DNA of 64,000 bases from Caulifigura coniformis (lineage in GTDB: Bacteria > Planctomycetota > Planctomycetia > Planctomycetales > Planctomycetaceae), in the NCBI RefSeq assembly GCF_007745175.1, contig NZ_CP036271.1, positions 5,158,314 to 5,222,313 on the forward strand. The letters are read 5' to 3'. This document shows positions 8,175 through 16,974 of this stretch, piece after piece (positions within the stretch are counted from its first letter, which is position 1; each line of letters begins with the position of its first letter). A program made the position numbers and the translations under genes. Under the pieces are notes generated by a model that saw only the letters and a program-made list of their open reading frames with translations, was not told the origin of the DNA and did not search any database.

Positions 8175-10820
8175 ATGACGATTCGCAAGGTACTCGCCCT
8201 GCGAGGGCCCAATCTCTGGGCCAACTATCCAGTGCTCGAGTGTCTGGTCGACCTGGAATACTTTGAACTTCTTCCGTCCTGCGACCTCGACGGTTTCGCG
8301 GACCGGATCAAGGCGTGGCTGCCATCGATGATCGAGCACCGCTGCGGGCTCGGCTACCGCGGCGGATTCTTTGAACGCCTGGAAACCGGGACGTGGCTCG
8401 GCCATGTGCTCGAGCATGTGACTCTTGAACTGCAGTCCCTGGCCGGCTCTGTCGTCGGTTTCGGAAGGGCACGCGAGACGTCGGAACCGGGCGTCTATAA
8501 GGTGGTGATCGAATACAACGATGAAGAGGTTGGCCGGGCGGCGGTGTACGAAGCCCACGACCTCATCATGGCGGCCGTCCATCGGCAGGACTTCGACGTC
8601 GAAGCGGCTGTCGAGCGGTTGCGCCGGATTCGGGATCGCGTGGCTCTGGGGCCGAGCACGAAATCGATCGTCGACGCGGCGGCCAAACGCGGCATTCCGA
8701 TTCGCCGGCTCAATACCGACAGCTTCGTGCAGTTCGGATTCGGGAGCAAACAGCGCCGGATCATGGCGGCCGAGACCGATCGGACCAGCGCGATTGCTCA
8801 GGAAGTCGCCCAGGACAAGAACCTGACCAACCAGTTGCTGCGCGAAGCGGGAATTCCGGTTCCGCCCGGCGCGCCCGTCACTTCGGCCGACGAGGCCTGG
8901 GAAGTCGCCCAGGACATCGACGCCCCGGTCGTGGTGAAGCCCCAGGACGGAAACCAGGGGAAGGGTGTGGCCCTGAACCTGAAGACGGAAGAACAGGTTC
9001 GCGCCGCCTTTGAAGCGGCGGCCGCGATCAGCCGGCGGATCATCGTTGAGCGGTACAGCCCCGGGCAGGATTATCGGGTGCTGGTGGTCGGCGACCGGAT
9101 GGTGGCGGCGGCCCGCCGCGAGCCGGCCCAGGTCGTCGGCGACGGAGTGCATTCGATTGAGCAGCTGGTCGAGATCGTGAACCGCGATCCGCGCCGGGCC
9201 GATCATCACGCCGACATCCTGAGCAAGATCTGCCTGGACGCCGTCAGTCTCGGAGTTCTGCGCGAGCAGGGACTCTCTCCGGCGTCGATTCCGGCCACTG
9301 GCCGGCGGGTGCTGATCCGCCGGAATGCCAACCTGAGCACCGGCGGCACGGCGGTCGACGTCACCGAACTCGTGCACCCGGAAACGGCGGCCCGCGCCGT
9401 TGAGGCGGCGCAGGTCGTCGGACTCGAGATCGCCGGCGTCGATATCGTCTGTCCCGACATCTCGCGTTCGCTGGAAGAACAGAACGGCGTGATCGTCGAG
9501 ATCAATGCGGCCCCTGGGCTGCGGATGCACCTTTCCCCGTCGTCGGGCCAGGCCCGGCCGGTCGGGGATGCGATCATCGACATGATGTTCCCGGGTGAGG
9601 AGAACGGCCGGATTCCGGTCGTGGCCATCACGGGTGTGAACGGCAAGACGACCACGACGCGGTTTATCGCTCACATTTTCCGCGGGACGGGAAAGACGGT
9701 CGGCCTGACCTCGACCGACGGCATTTTCGTCGGAGACCGACGGATCGACACGGGCGACTGCAGCGGACCGAAGAGCGCGCGGGCGATCCTTTCGAATCCG
9801 AAGGTCGACTACGCCGTGCTGGAAACGGCGCGGGGCGGCATCCTGCGGGAAGGCCTGGGCTTCGACCAGTGCCAGGTCGCTGTCGTGACCAACATTGGCG
9901 AAGGGGATCACCTCGGCCTGTCGGACATCCACACCCTGGATCAGCTGGCGAAGGTCAAGCGGTGCATCGTCGACGTCGTGGCGAAAGACGGATTCGCCGT
10001 CCTCAACGCGGCTGATCCTTACGTGGTTGGCATGGCGTCGAAGTGCCCTGGCAACGTGCTGTACTTCGATATGAACGGGGACAACCCGATCATCGCGGAG
10101 CACCGGGCCAAGGGAGGCCGCGCCGTCTTTGTCCGCGACCGGCATGTCATCCTGGCGACCGGAGCCCACGAGATTCCGATCGTGAGCATCGACCGCGTTC
10201 CGCTGACGAACGCCGGCCGGATCGAATTCCATGTCGAGAACACGCTGGCCGCCATCGCGGCGGCGTGGTCGGTGGGCATCCCTGCGGAGTTGATCCGCCT
10301 GCGGGCGGAGTCGTTCCAGGCGGACCTCGACCTGAATCCTGGTCGGTTCAACATCCTGGACATCAATGGCACGACGTGCGTCATCGACTACGGCCACAAT
10401 GCATCGGCCGTCGAGGCGCTGGCCAAGTCCCTGGCTCACTTCCCGCAGCAGAAGCGGCTGGTGGTCTATTCGACCGCCGGAGACCGCCGCGATTGCGATC
10501 TTGTCCGGCAGGGCGAACTGCTCGGCCAGCACTTTGACCGCGTGATCCTGTACGAAGGGGACTACTGCCGCGGTCGCGAGCCGGGCGACATCATCCGCTT
10601 CCTCATGGAAGGGCTGAAGAACGCCCCGCGGACGGTGGAGATCATCCCGGTGCAGGGGGCGATTCCGGCCACCGAACTGGCGATCAAGATGGTGCGGTCA
10701 GACGAACTGCTGGTGATCCAGGCGGACGTGGTCGACGACACGGTGCAGTTCCTGCGTCAGAATTTTCCAAACATGACGGCCAGCGTCCCCAAACCGTCGA
10801 CCCCGGTTCCACGGGCGTGA
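8175..10820 (+). CDS. cphA: Cyanophycin synthetase
   Basis: Protein of 881 residues, the normal length for CphA, which builds the storage polymer cyanophycin (poly-aspartate backbone with arginine side chains) using ATP. The N-terminal region begins MTIRKVLALRGPNLWANYP and includes HVLEHVTLELQ. An ATP-grasp domain follows (VVVKPQDGNQGKGVALNL and VEINAAPGLRMHLSPS, with RYSPGQDYRVLV between). The C-terminal half is Mur-ligase-like, with the P-loop AITGVNGKTTTTRF at about residues 484-497 and INGTTCVIDYGHNA further on. The ATG at 8175 is favoured because other CphA proteins begin at this point. No cyanophycinase or isoaspartyl dipeptidase gene is nearby. A 13-bp hairpin follows the stop codon. 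Confidence 0.96.
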   Translation: MTIRKVLALRGPNLWANYPVLECLVDLEYFELLPSCDLDGFADRIKAWLPSMIEHRCGLGYRGGFFERLETGTWLGHVLEHVTLELQSLAGSVVGFGRARETSEPGVYKVVIEYNDEEVGRAAVYEAHDLIMAAVHRQDFDVEAAVERLRRIRDRVALGPSTKSIVDAAAKRGIPIRRLNTDSFVQFGFGSKQRRIMAAETDRTSAIAQEVAQDKNLTNQLLREAGIPVPPGAPVTSADEAWEVAQDIDAPVVVKPQDGNQGKGVALNLKTEEQVRAAFEAAAAISRRIIVERYSPGQDYRVLVVGDRMVAAARREPAQVVGDGVHSIEQLVEIVNRDPRRADHHADILSKICLDAVSLGVLREQGLSPASIPATGRRVLIRRNANLSTGGTAVDVTELVHPETAARAVEAAQVVGLEIAGVDIVCPDISRSLEEQNGVIVEINAAPGLRMHLSPSSGQARPVGDAIIDMMFPGEENGRIPVVAITGVNGKTTTTRFIAHIFRGTGKTVGLTSTDGIFVGDRRIDTGDCSGPKSARAILSNPKVDYAVLETARGGILREGLGFDQCQVAVVTNIGEGDHLGLSDIHTLDQLAKVKRCIVDVVAKDGFAVLNAADPYVVGMASKCPGNVLYFDMNGDNPIIAEHRAKGGRAVFVRDRHVILATGAHEIPIVSIDRVPLTNAGRIEFHVENTLAAIAAAWSVGIPAELIRLRAESFQADLDLNPGRFNILDINGTTCVIDYGHNASAVEALAKSLAHFPQQKRLVVYSTAGDRRDCDLVRQGELLGQHFDRVILYEGDYCRGREPGDIIRFLMEGLKNAPRTVEIIPVQGAIPATELAIKMVRSDELLVIQADVVDDTVQFLRQNFPNMTASVPKPSTPVPRA

Positions 10821-10826
10821 GATTTC

Positions 10827-10858
10827 GCACCCCGGCTGCTCACAGGCAGCCGGGGTGC
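10827..10858. repeat. REP-like palindrome, left of the transposase (may also terminate cphA)
   Basis: Perfect 13-bp inverted repeat GCACCCCGGCTGC / GCAGCCGGGGTGC with the 6-nt loop TCACAG, 6 nt after the cphA stop and followed by TTT. Fourteen bases (GCACCCCGGCTGCT) recur at 11526-11539 on the other side of the transposase gene, which points to a REP element of that transposase rather than only a terminator. Confidence 0.75.
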
Positions 10859-10879
10859 TTTGCGGTTGGGCTGACTTCT

Positions 10880-11512
10880 TTGGGCGAGCTTCTCATACCG
10901 AGAAGAAGGACGATCATTGCGCCGGGCGAGTACTACCACCTCTACAACCGTGGCGTGAATCGCGAACCGGTCTTCTTCGGACGCGATAACTACTTGTTCT
11001 TCCTGAAACGACTGCGGCGGTTCCTGTTCGATGAACAACAGGTGGCCGACCCGAGTGTCTGCGGCTCCGTGACTCGACCTGTCGAGGTTGTTGCCTATTG
11101 CCTGATGCCCAACCACTATCACCTGCTGGTTCATCTGAATGGCGACGATCTATCGGATCGAATGCAGTCGCTGTCGCAGGCCTACACCAACGCGATCAAC
11201 CGAGCTCGGGGTCGCGTCGGGCCGTTGTTTCAGGGGCGATTTGAATCGCGTCACGTCGAACGAGACGAGTATTTCCTTCACCTTTCCCGCTACATCCACC
11301 TGAATCCCGTTGTGGCGGGGCTGGTGAGCCGTGCGGAAGACTGGGAATTCTCGAGCTACCGCGACTACTCGAACTGGCGCGCCGGCGATCTACCGTCGCG
11401 GGAAGCGGTTCTTCGATCGTTCGAGTCGGGCGACGCATACTGTCGGTTTGTGAACGGGGGGACGCCTGTTCTTCCCGGTGTGTGTACTCGACTGGCAATT
11501 GATGACGATTGA
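10880..11512 (+). CDS. REP-associated tyrosine transposase (RAYT, IS200/Y1-like)
   Basis: Single-domain Y1 transposase of about 210 residues. It has the opening IIAPGEYYHLYNRG, the HUH metal-binding motif MPNHYHLLVHL, a candidate nucleophilic tyrosine in LSQAYTNAINR, and the RAYT-typical GPLFQGRFES and RYIHLNPV segments. RAYTs are domesticated IS200/IS605 relatives thought to multiply short REP palindromes. Two nearly identical palindromes lie just outside the gene (10827-10858 and 11525-11558). The start is uncertain. A GTG at 10817 overlaps the cphA stop, but translation from there would run through the left palindrome, so the TTG at 10880 is given here. The gene looks intact. Confidence 0.88.
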   Translation: MGELLIPRRRTIIAPGEYYHLYNRGVNREPVFFGRDNYLFFLKRLRRFLFDEQQVADPSVCGSVTRPVEVVAYCLMPNHYHLLVHLNGDDLSDRMQSLSQAYTNAINRARGRVGPLFQGRFESRHVERDEYFLHLSRYIHLNPVVAGLVSRAEDWEFSSYRDYSNWRAGDLPSREAVLRSFESGDAYCRFVNGGTPVLPGVCTRLAIDDD

Positions 11513-11524
11513 GAGTGCAGCTCG

Positions 11525-11558
11525 AGCACCCCGGCTGCTTTGGAGCGGCCGGGGTGCT
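11525..11558. repeat. REP-like palindrome, right of the transposase
   Basis: Inverted repeat AGCACCCCGGC / GCCGGGGTGCT (11 bp, 11525-11535 and 11548-11558) with an inner GCT/AGC stem and loop TTGG, 12 nt after the transposase stop. It shares the 14-base core with the palindrome at 10827-10858. Confidence 0.75.
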
Positions 11559-11733
11559 GCTGGCGGCCTCTCTCTCCCAATCGCTAAGGCCGGCAGAGTT
11601 TGACAGAGGGTCTTTCCGTCTCGGGGCGAAGCGGCGAAAGCGGCCGCAGTCGGGCGGGGCCGAAGTTCGATGTTCTCCCTGTCCTCACGCGCGGGCATCG
11701 CCTTTTCGTGCGCGTTGGCCAGAGGGGAGCGGG

Positions 11734-12585
11734 ATGGGCGTCATCCTTGGTTGTATCGTCGTGATCGGGTGCGTTCTCGGTGGCTTCATGATGGCCGGCG
11801 GGCACGTCATGGCGTTATTCCACCCCTCGGAAGTGGTGACGATCGGCGGGGCGGCGCTGGGCGCGCTGATCATCAATACGCCTCCCAAGGTTGTGATGGA
11901 CCTCATCAAGGGGACCCTCGGGCTGCTGAAGGGGAACGCCTACGGCAAGCAGACGTACATCGAGCTGTTCAAGCTGATGTACGAGATGTTCAAGATCGGC
12001 CGGCGCGATGGCCTTCTGGCATGGGACGCACACCTCAACGATCCCCATGCAAGCGCCGTGTTTTCCAAGTATCCCCGGATCGTCAACAACCACCATGTGA
12101 GCGACTTCCTCACGGGGTCGCTGCTGGCGGTGACCGACGGAAGCGCCACTCCTGAACAGCTGATCGCCCAGATGGATCAGGAAATCAAGGTGATGGAGGA
12201 TGAACACCACGCGGCGATCGCGGCCCTCTCCAAGACGGCCGACGCACTGCCGGGGTTCGGAATCGTGGCGGCCGTGCTCGGCATCGTGGTCACGATGGAA
12301 GCGGTGAGCGGTCCGGTCGAAGAGATCGGCCACAAGGTCGGTGCGGCCCTCGTCGGAACGTTCCTCGGGATTCTCGCGTCCTATGGGTTCCTGGCGCCGC
12401 TGGCGGGGCGGATGGAGTTCGCCGGCCACGATGAATCAGCGTTCCTGCGGACGATTACCAATGCGATCCTCGCGTTCCACGCGGGCGGATCGCCGAAAGG
12501 AATCATCGGGCAGCTGCGCCGGACGGTGGCGACCGACTGCCGGCCGACGCGAGAAGAGATGGAAGAGATCTTCAGCGAAGCGTAG
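11734..12585 (+). CDS. motA: Flagellar motor stator protein MotA
   Basis: Membrane protein of 283 residues, the normal MotA length (about 285). Hydrophobic segments lie at the N terminus (ILGCIVVIGCVLGGFMM), at VVTIGGAALGALIINTP, and in a C-terminal pair (FGIVAAVLGIVVTME and VGAALVGTFLGILASYGFLAPLA). The last pair holds the ion-path region and the P/V/L-rich motif of the family. With MotB it forms the proton- or sodium-driven stator that turns the flagellar rotor. The ATG at 11734 follows GAGGGGAGCGG, a strong ribosome binding site, and sets the N terminus just before the first membrane segment. It is followed after 60 bp by a MotB-like gene. Confidence 0.95.
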   Translation: MGVILGCIVVIGCVLGGFMMAGGHVMALFHPSEVVTIGGAALGALIINTPPKVVMDLIKGTLGLLKGNAYGKQTYIELFKLMYEMFKIGRRDGLLAWDAHLNDPHASAVFSKYPRIVNNHHVSDFLTGSLLAVTDGSATPEQLIAQMDQEIKVMEDEHHAAIAALSKTADALPGFGIVAAVLGIVVTMEAVSGPVEEIGHKVGAALVGTFLGILASYGFLAPLAGRMEFAGHDESAFLRTITNAILAFHAGGSPKGIIGQLRRTVATDCRPTREEMEEIFSEA

Positions 12586-12645
12586 TTCGCCAGCCGGCGG
12601 CCAAGCCGTCGATCACCCACCCTGAAGACATCGAAGGACTGAGTT

Positions 12646-13224
12646 ATGGCGGGCAAGGGAGGCGGCGCATGGAAGGTCGCCTATGCCGACTTCGTGACGG
12701 CCATGATGGCCTTCTTCCTCGTGATGTGGCTCGTCACGCAGGATAAGAAGGTGAAGGAAGCCGTCGCCCGCTATTTCACGGATCCGGTTGGCTTCTACCA
12801 GATCGGCTCGACCAAGAATCCGTCCGTCTCGGGCGCGATGTTCGATTCGGAAGTGCACGGGCAGGTGCCGGGCAAGAAATACCAGATCTCCGGTTCCGGC
12901 CGCGGGGCGCATGTGGACCGCGGTCAGGGGGAAGTGGAAACGACGGCAGTCACCGACTGGATCCATTCGAATCCGGACCAGGCGGCCTACTGGGCGCAGC
13001 AGGCGCAGCGACAACGGGAGGCGGCGAGCCAGTCGCAAATGGTGAAAGACAAGGTGATCACCGTGGAGGAAGCGACGCGGATCCAGTTGGCAAAGCAGAT
13101 CGAACGTGAAATGCTGGACCAACTTCCGGTCGAGATCGATCCCCTGTACCGGGAACTGGTCAAGACGTCGATGGAGTACGTCGATTGGCGCTCGGTTGCG
13201 GACCACTGCCTGAGCCGCAAGTAG
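12646..13224 (+). CDS. motB: MotB-like stator protein lacking the OmpA-type domain
   Basis: Protein of 192 residues. Its N terminus KVAYADFVTAMMAFFLVMWL (residues 10-29) is a textbook MotB membrane segment with the ion-carrying aspartate (Asp15). It is followed by a MotB-type linker (RYFTDPVGFY) and an Ala/Gln-rich, probably helical stretch. Ordinary MotB proteins are about 260-310 residues long and end in an OmpA-like peptidoglycan-binding domain. None is visible here, and the next 300 bp encode a minus-strand ferredoxin, so a simple frameshift is unlikely. It is the partner of the adjacent motA. How this stator would be anchored to the wall is not evident. Confidence 0.85.
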   Translation: MAGKGGGAWKVAYADFVTAMMAFFLVMWLVTQDKKVKEAVARYFTDPVGFYQIGSTKNPSVSGAMFDSEVHGQVPGKKYQISGSGRGAHVDRGQGEVETTAVTDWIHSNPDQAAYWAQQAQRQREAASQSQMVKDKVITVEEATRIQLAKQIEREMLDQLPVEIDPLYRELVKTSMEYVDWRSVADHCLSRK

Positions 13225-13228
13225 ACCT

Positions 13229-13543
13229 TCAGCCGGATGCCGGCGGCGACTGCTCGGCAGGAAGCGGGATGGCGCCCGGGGCCGGGCGGCCTTTACCGGC
13301 TCGAATGTATGCGGCGCGTTCGGCCTCATACTGGGCGCGCGTCATCCCTTCCTCCAGTTCACTGCCGCGCTGGGCCGTCTCGAAGTAGCGCTTCAGGGTG
13401 GCGATGCACCATCCACAGCCGGTGCCGGCGCCCCCGCACTCGCTCAGGCCGCTGGCTCGTCGCGGCTGATGGACGCGGAGGAAATTCAGCACCTTCCGCT
13501 TCGACACGTGGAAGCAGTAGCAGACGGGATCATCGAGTTCCAT
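13229..13543 (-). CDS. BFD-like [2Fe-2S]-binding protein
   Basis: Protein of 104 residues with a bacterioferritin-associated-ferredoxin-like domain. The cluster ligands are visible as CYC (Cys8, Cys10) and, 32 residues on, CGWC (Cys43, Cys46), the CxC-x32-CxxC spacing of this family. The remaining C-terminal half is charged and then Pro-rich and carries no known domain. BFD proteins pass electrons to bacterioferritin to release iron, or act as modules of larger redox enzymes. No bacterioferritin gene is close by. It lies 64 bp downstream of bshB1 on the same strand and may be co-transcribed with it. Its 3' end is 4 bp from the motB-like stop codon. Confidence 0.85.
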   Translation of the reverse strand: MELDDPVCYCFHVSKRKVLNFLRVHQPRRASGLSECGGAGTGCGWCIATLKRYFETAQRGSELEEGMTRAQYEAERAAYIRAGKGRPAPGAIPLPAEQSPPASG

Positions 13544-13607
13544 TCCCGCATTCTACCGGAACGACTTCGACGCGTCCCGGGCGGGGGGGACCAGGCCGGG
13601 ACGGTCG

Positions 13608-14318
13608 TTACAGCAGCGAGTCGAACGCGGAGATGCCAATGTCTTCCCGGCTGGCGAAGGGCTCGCCGAAGGCCTTGTGAATCGACCAGCCCCAGTAGCG
13701 GGCACGGTCACGGATGTCGTCCAGCGGGGAAGGGAAGACGGGTTCGCGGCCTTCGGTGAACTGCGATCTGTAACAGGCGATCGCTTCCATCTTGGCGTCG
13801 ATCGCGCTCGAAATGTCGAGCACGAAGGACGGCTTGGGATGAATCCGCAGGTGGATGCTCCAGTAGTGATAGAGGCGCGGCGGCCACCACGGTTCGCCGG
13901 CGAGATCGGTCCGCGAGAGCTTCGACCAGAAGCGGGCGGCGTCGACGAGCTGGCTGGCGGCGACGTGGTCCGGGTGGACGTCTTCAGGATAGTGCCCAAG
14001 GATGACCTTCGGCCGCGTGAGGCGGAACACTTCCGCGATCTTCGCGCGGGACTCGAGATCGTTCTGCAGCTTTCGGTTCGGCAGATTCAGGTTCTGCCGC
14101 CACGTGACGCCCAGGGCGCGGCTGGCGGCCTCGGTTTCCGCCAGTCGTTTTTCGAGCGTCCCGAACGGCGTCGGCTCGCCGGTGGTGAGATCGAGAATCC
14201 CCACACTGAGTCCAGCCCGCAGCGACGTGGCGATCGTGCCGCCCACGCTGATTTCGGCGTCATCGGGGTGGGCGGCGACGACGAGGATGTCGAGCTGGGA
14301 CGGGGCGACTTCGGGCAT
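13608..14318 (-). CDS. bshB1: Bacillithiol biosynthesis deacetylase BshB1 (PIG-L family)
   Basis: Protein of 236 residues of the PIG-L zinc deacetylase family. The zinc and catalytic motif AHPDDAE is at residues 16-22 and the second zinc motif HPDHVA at 115-120, with SVGGTIA and [13 protein letters not shown] as in the BshB1 branch. BshB1 removes the acetyl group from GlcNAc-malate to give GlcN-malate, the second step to bacillithiol. The C terminus ([15 protein letters not shown]) also fits BshB1 rather than mycothiol enzymes. bshA and bshC are not in the window. The gene is divergent from the MFS transporter. Confidence 0.92.
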   Translation of the reverse strand: MPEVAPSQLDILVVAAHPDDAEISVGGTIATSLRAGLSVGILDLTTGEPTPFGTLEKRLAETEAASRALGVTWRQNLNLPNRKLQNDLESRAKIAEVFRLTRPKVILGHYPEDVHPDHVAASQLVDAARFWSKLSRTDLAGEPWWPPRLYHYWSIHLRIHPKPSFVLDISSAIDAKMEAIACYRSQFTEGREPVFPSPLDDIRDRARYWGWSIHKAFGEPFASREDIGISAFDSLL

Positions 14319-14476
14319 GAGCTGTCAAACACTGCAGGTGGGCGACCGGAGCGATGGAGTCGGGAACCGGCCGCCCGTTTGGCTGATGTCTACGATGCCG
14401 GTATTCTAGCGAGCCCGCCTGCCGCGTCCCGTGGCGGCGTCCCGCCCGTCCGCCCTCCCTGACGAAGCATCCATTC

Positions 14477-15952
14477 ATGAGCGATGAACTGTCGAAGTCT
14501 TCCGAGCGTGGCCTGACGACGACGCAATGGCTGATCTGCACGATGGCCGCGATCGGTTTTGCGTTCGACATCTACGAATTGCTCATGCTGCCGCTGATCG
14601 TGAAGGACGCAATTTCGGCGTTGCGCCCCGGCGAGGCGGGCGACCCGGCCTGGGCCCCTGGCGGCGTGAATTACGTCCACTGGGCCCGGATGCTGTTCTT
14701 CGTTCCAGCCATCGCGGGTGGGATCTTTGGACTGCTTGGCGGCTATCTGACAGACCTCCTGGGCCGTCGGCGGGTCCTGACGGGAAGCATCCTGCTCTAC
14801 GCGTTTTCAGCGACAGCGGCCGGTTTTGCGACGTCGCTGCCGATGCTTCTGTTCTTTCGCTGTCTGGTGTTTATCGGGGTGTGCGTCGAGTTCGTCGCCG
14901 CAGTCGCGTGGCTGGCGGAACTGTTCCACGACCCCGAGCGGCGCGAGAAAGTGCTCGGATACACGCAGGCGTTTTCGTCATTCGGCGGCATCCTGGTGGC
15001 CGTGGTTGCCGCACTCCTCAGCAAGTATGCCGGGCTGCTTCCGGCGATCTATGCCAAGCATGAGGCGTGGCGCTACACGCTGATCAGCGGCCTGATCCCG
15101 GCGATTCCACTGATCCTGATTCGTCCGTTCCTCCCGGAATCACCTGACTGGGAACGCAAAAAGGCCGAAGGCACTCTCAAGCGGCCGAGCATCGCCGAGC
15201 TGTTCAGCCCGGAACTGATGAAGACGACGATCGTCACGACGATCCTCTTCTCGACGACGTTCGGCCTGGCGTTCGGGGCGATCCAGCAGACGCCGCAGAT
15301 TCTTTCGGGACACGTCGACGTGACGAAGGGCGCGGACGCGACGGTGGCAGCGGCGAAAGAGGCGGCGGCAGGAACCGAGAATCCGCTGACGGAACAGCAG
15401 CTGAAAGTGAGGCGGGCCAACGCGATCACCGCGACGACGGCGAACGTGCAGTCGTGGCAGGAAATCGGCGGTCTGTTCGGCCGATTCGCCCTGGCGTTCC
15501 TGGTGATCAAGGTGGTGAGCCGTCGGACGCTGTTTCGTCTGTTCCAGATCCCGTCGCTGATCCTGATTCCCGCGTTTTACTGGTGGCTGTCCACCAATCT
15601 CGGAACCGAGGGCTCGCTGCTGGGAATCAAGATCGCGATGTTCCTGTGCGGGTTCGTTGTGATTGGCCAGATGAGTTTCTGGGGCAACTACATTCCGCAC
15701 GCATTCCCGCTCCACCTGAGGGGAACCGGCGAGAGCTTCGCCGCGAACATCGGCGGGCGGCTGATCGGCACGGCGGCGGCGTTCATCACCCTGACCCTTG
15801 CGGCTTCGGACAAACCGAACCCCGGCAAGCTCGCATTGATGGCGGCGTGTGTGGGTGGAGCGTATGCCCTCGTAGGATTCCTGCTGACGCAGCTGCTGCC
15901 CGAACATGACTCGGGACGTGGTGTCCACTCGGCAGAAGGGAACAAGGCCTGA
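14477..15952 (+). CDS. Major facilitator superfamily transporter
   Basis: Membrane protein of 491 residues with about 12 hydrophobic segments. The loop 2-3 signature [17 protein letters not shown], typical of MFS sugar and organic-acid carriers, follows an N-terminal [12 protein letters not shown] segment with the acidic pair common in aromatic- and organic-acid transporters. The central loop (about residues 275-320) is unusually Ala/Thr/Glu-rich and soluble. The transport substrate cannot be assigned. The stop codon overlaps the argC start by one base (TGATG), so the two genes are probably translated together. Confidence 0.88.
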   Translation: MSDELSKSSERGLTTTQWLICTMAAIGFAFDIYELLMLPLIVKDAISALRPGEAGDPAWAPGGVNYVHWARMLFFVPAIAGGIFGLLGGYLTDLLGRRRVLTGSILLYAFSATAAGFATSLPMLLFFRCLVFIGVCVEFVAAVAWLAELFHDPERREKVLGYTQAFSSFGGILVAVVAALLSKYAGLLPAIYAKHEAWRYTLISGLIPAIPLILIRPFLPESPDWERKKAEGTLKRPSIAELFSPELMKTTIVTTILFSTTFGLAFGAIQQTPQILSGHVDVTKGADATVAAAKEAAAGTENPLTEQQLKVRRANAITATTANVQSWQEIGGLFGRFALAFLVIKVVSRRTLFRLFQIPSLILIPAFYWWLSTNLGTEGSLLGIKIAMFLCGFVVIGQMSFWGNYIPHAFPLHLRGTGESFAANIGGRLIGTAAAFITLTLAASDKPNPGKLALMAACVGGAYALVGFLLTQLLPEHDSGRGVHSAEGNKA

Positions 15953-16962
15953 TGACACGCGTTGCGATTCTGGGAGGGACGGGTTACACGGCGCTCGAGC
16001 TGATCCGCATCCTGTTGCGCCATCCGGACGTGCAGATCACGGCGGTCACGAGCCGTTCTGAAACGGGTCACATCGGCGTTGTGCATCCGTCGCTGCTCGG
16101 GCGGCTGGACCTGAAGCTGGAAAATCTTTCTCCCGCGCAGCTTCGGGATCGGGCGGACGTGGTGTTCGGCTGTCTGCCGCACGTGGCGAGCATGGAAGTC
16201 GTGCCGCAGCTGCTGGATGTCGGTCTCAAGGTGATCGACCTGAGCGCCGACTACCGGCTGAATGACGCGGCCGTGTACGAACAGTGGTACGGGCATGCCC
16301 ACACCGATACAGGCCGGTTGCAGTCGACGGTGTACGGCCTGCCCGAACTGTTTGCGGACCGGATTCCGGGTCAGCAGCTGATCGCGAATCCCGGGTGCTA
16401 CACGAGCACTTCGATTCTGGCGCTGGCACCGCTGCTGGCGGGCCGGCTGATCGAGCCGATCGGGATTATCATCGATGCGAAAAGCGGCGTTTCAGGCGCG
16501 GGACGAACGCCGAAGCTCAACACGCTGTTCGCCGAGGCCAACGAGAACTTCACGGCCTATTCCGTCGGAAACCACCGGCATACGCCGGAGATCGAGCAGG
16601 TGCTAACAACGGCCTCCGGGCAAAAGGTGGAAGTGATTTTCACGCCGCACCTGGTCCCGATGGACCGGGGCATCTTCGCGACAATCTACGCCACCCCGAC
16701 GAAGGTCGTGGACCAGAAGTCGCTCCTCGAGCAGATCCGTTCGTTCTATGCCGGGAAGCCGTTCGTTCGCGTGACCGACCAGATCCCCACGACGAAGGCG
16801 GTGTCAGGAACGAATTATTGCGACATCACGGCCCGCGTCGTGCGTGGCAAGGTTGTCGTCATGGCGGTGCTGGACAACCTCATCAAGGGAGCGTCCGGGG
16901 TCGCCGTACAGAACTTCAACCTCGTGTGTGGCTATCCGGAAGAGACGGCGCTGATCTGCTGA
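15952..16962 (+). CDS. argC: N-acetyl-gamma-glutamyl-phosphate reductase
   Basis: Protein of 336 residues for the third step of arginine synthesis: NADPH reduction of N-acetylglutamyl phosphate to the semialdehyde. The nucleotide-binding motif [11 protein letters not shown] is at residues 7-17, the active-site cysteine is in ANPGCYTS (Cys149), and the late motifs [11 protein letters not shown] and [12 protein letters not shown] are intact. Length and order match type 1 ArgC. It overlaps the MFS stop by one base. No other arg gene is adjacent. Confidence 0.96.
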   Translation: MTRVAILGGTGYTALELIRILLRHPDVQITAVTSRSETGHIGVVHPSLLGRLDLKLENLSPAQLRDRADVVFGCLPHVASMEVVPQLLDVGLKVIDLSADYRLNDAAVYEQWYGHAHTDTGRLQSTVYGLPELFADRIPGQQLIANPGCYTSTSILALAPLLAGRLIEPIGIIIDAKSGVSGAGRTPKLNTLFAEANENFTAYSVGNHRHTPEIEQVLTTASGQKVEVIFTPHLVPMDRGIFATIYATPTKVVDQKSLLEQIRSFYAGKPFVRVTDQIPTTKAVSGTNYCDITARVVRGKVVVMAVLDNLIKGASGVAVQNFNLVCGYPEETALIC

Positions 16963-16974
16963 GACGACTCGGGC

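Noticed and set aside
8172-10532. Open frame of 786 codons on the minus strand
   Set aside because: It is the antisense shadow of cphA, whose ATP-grasp and Mur-ligase motifs are unmistakable; the minus-strand frame shows only Arg/Asp-rich composition typical of GC-rich antisense frames.
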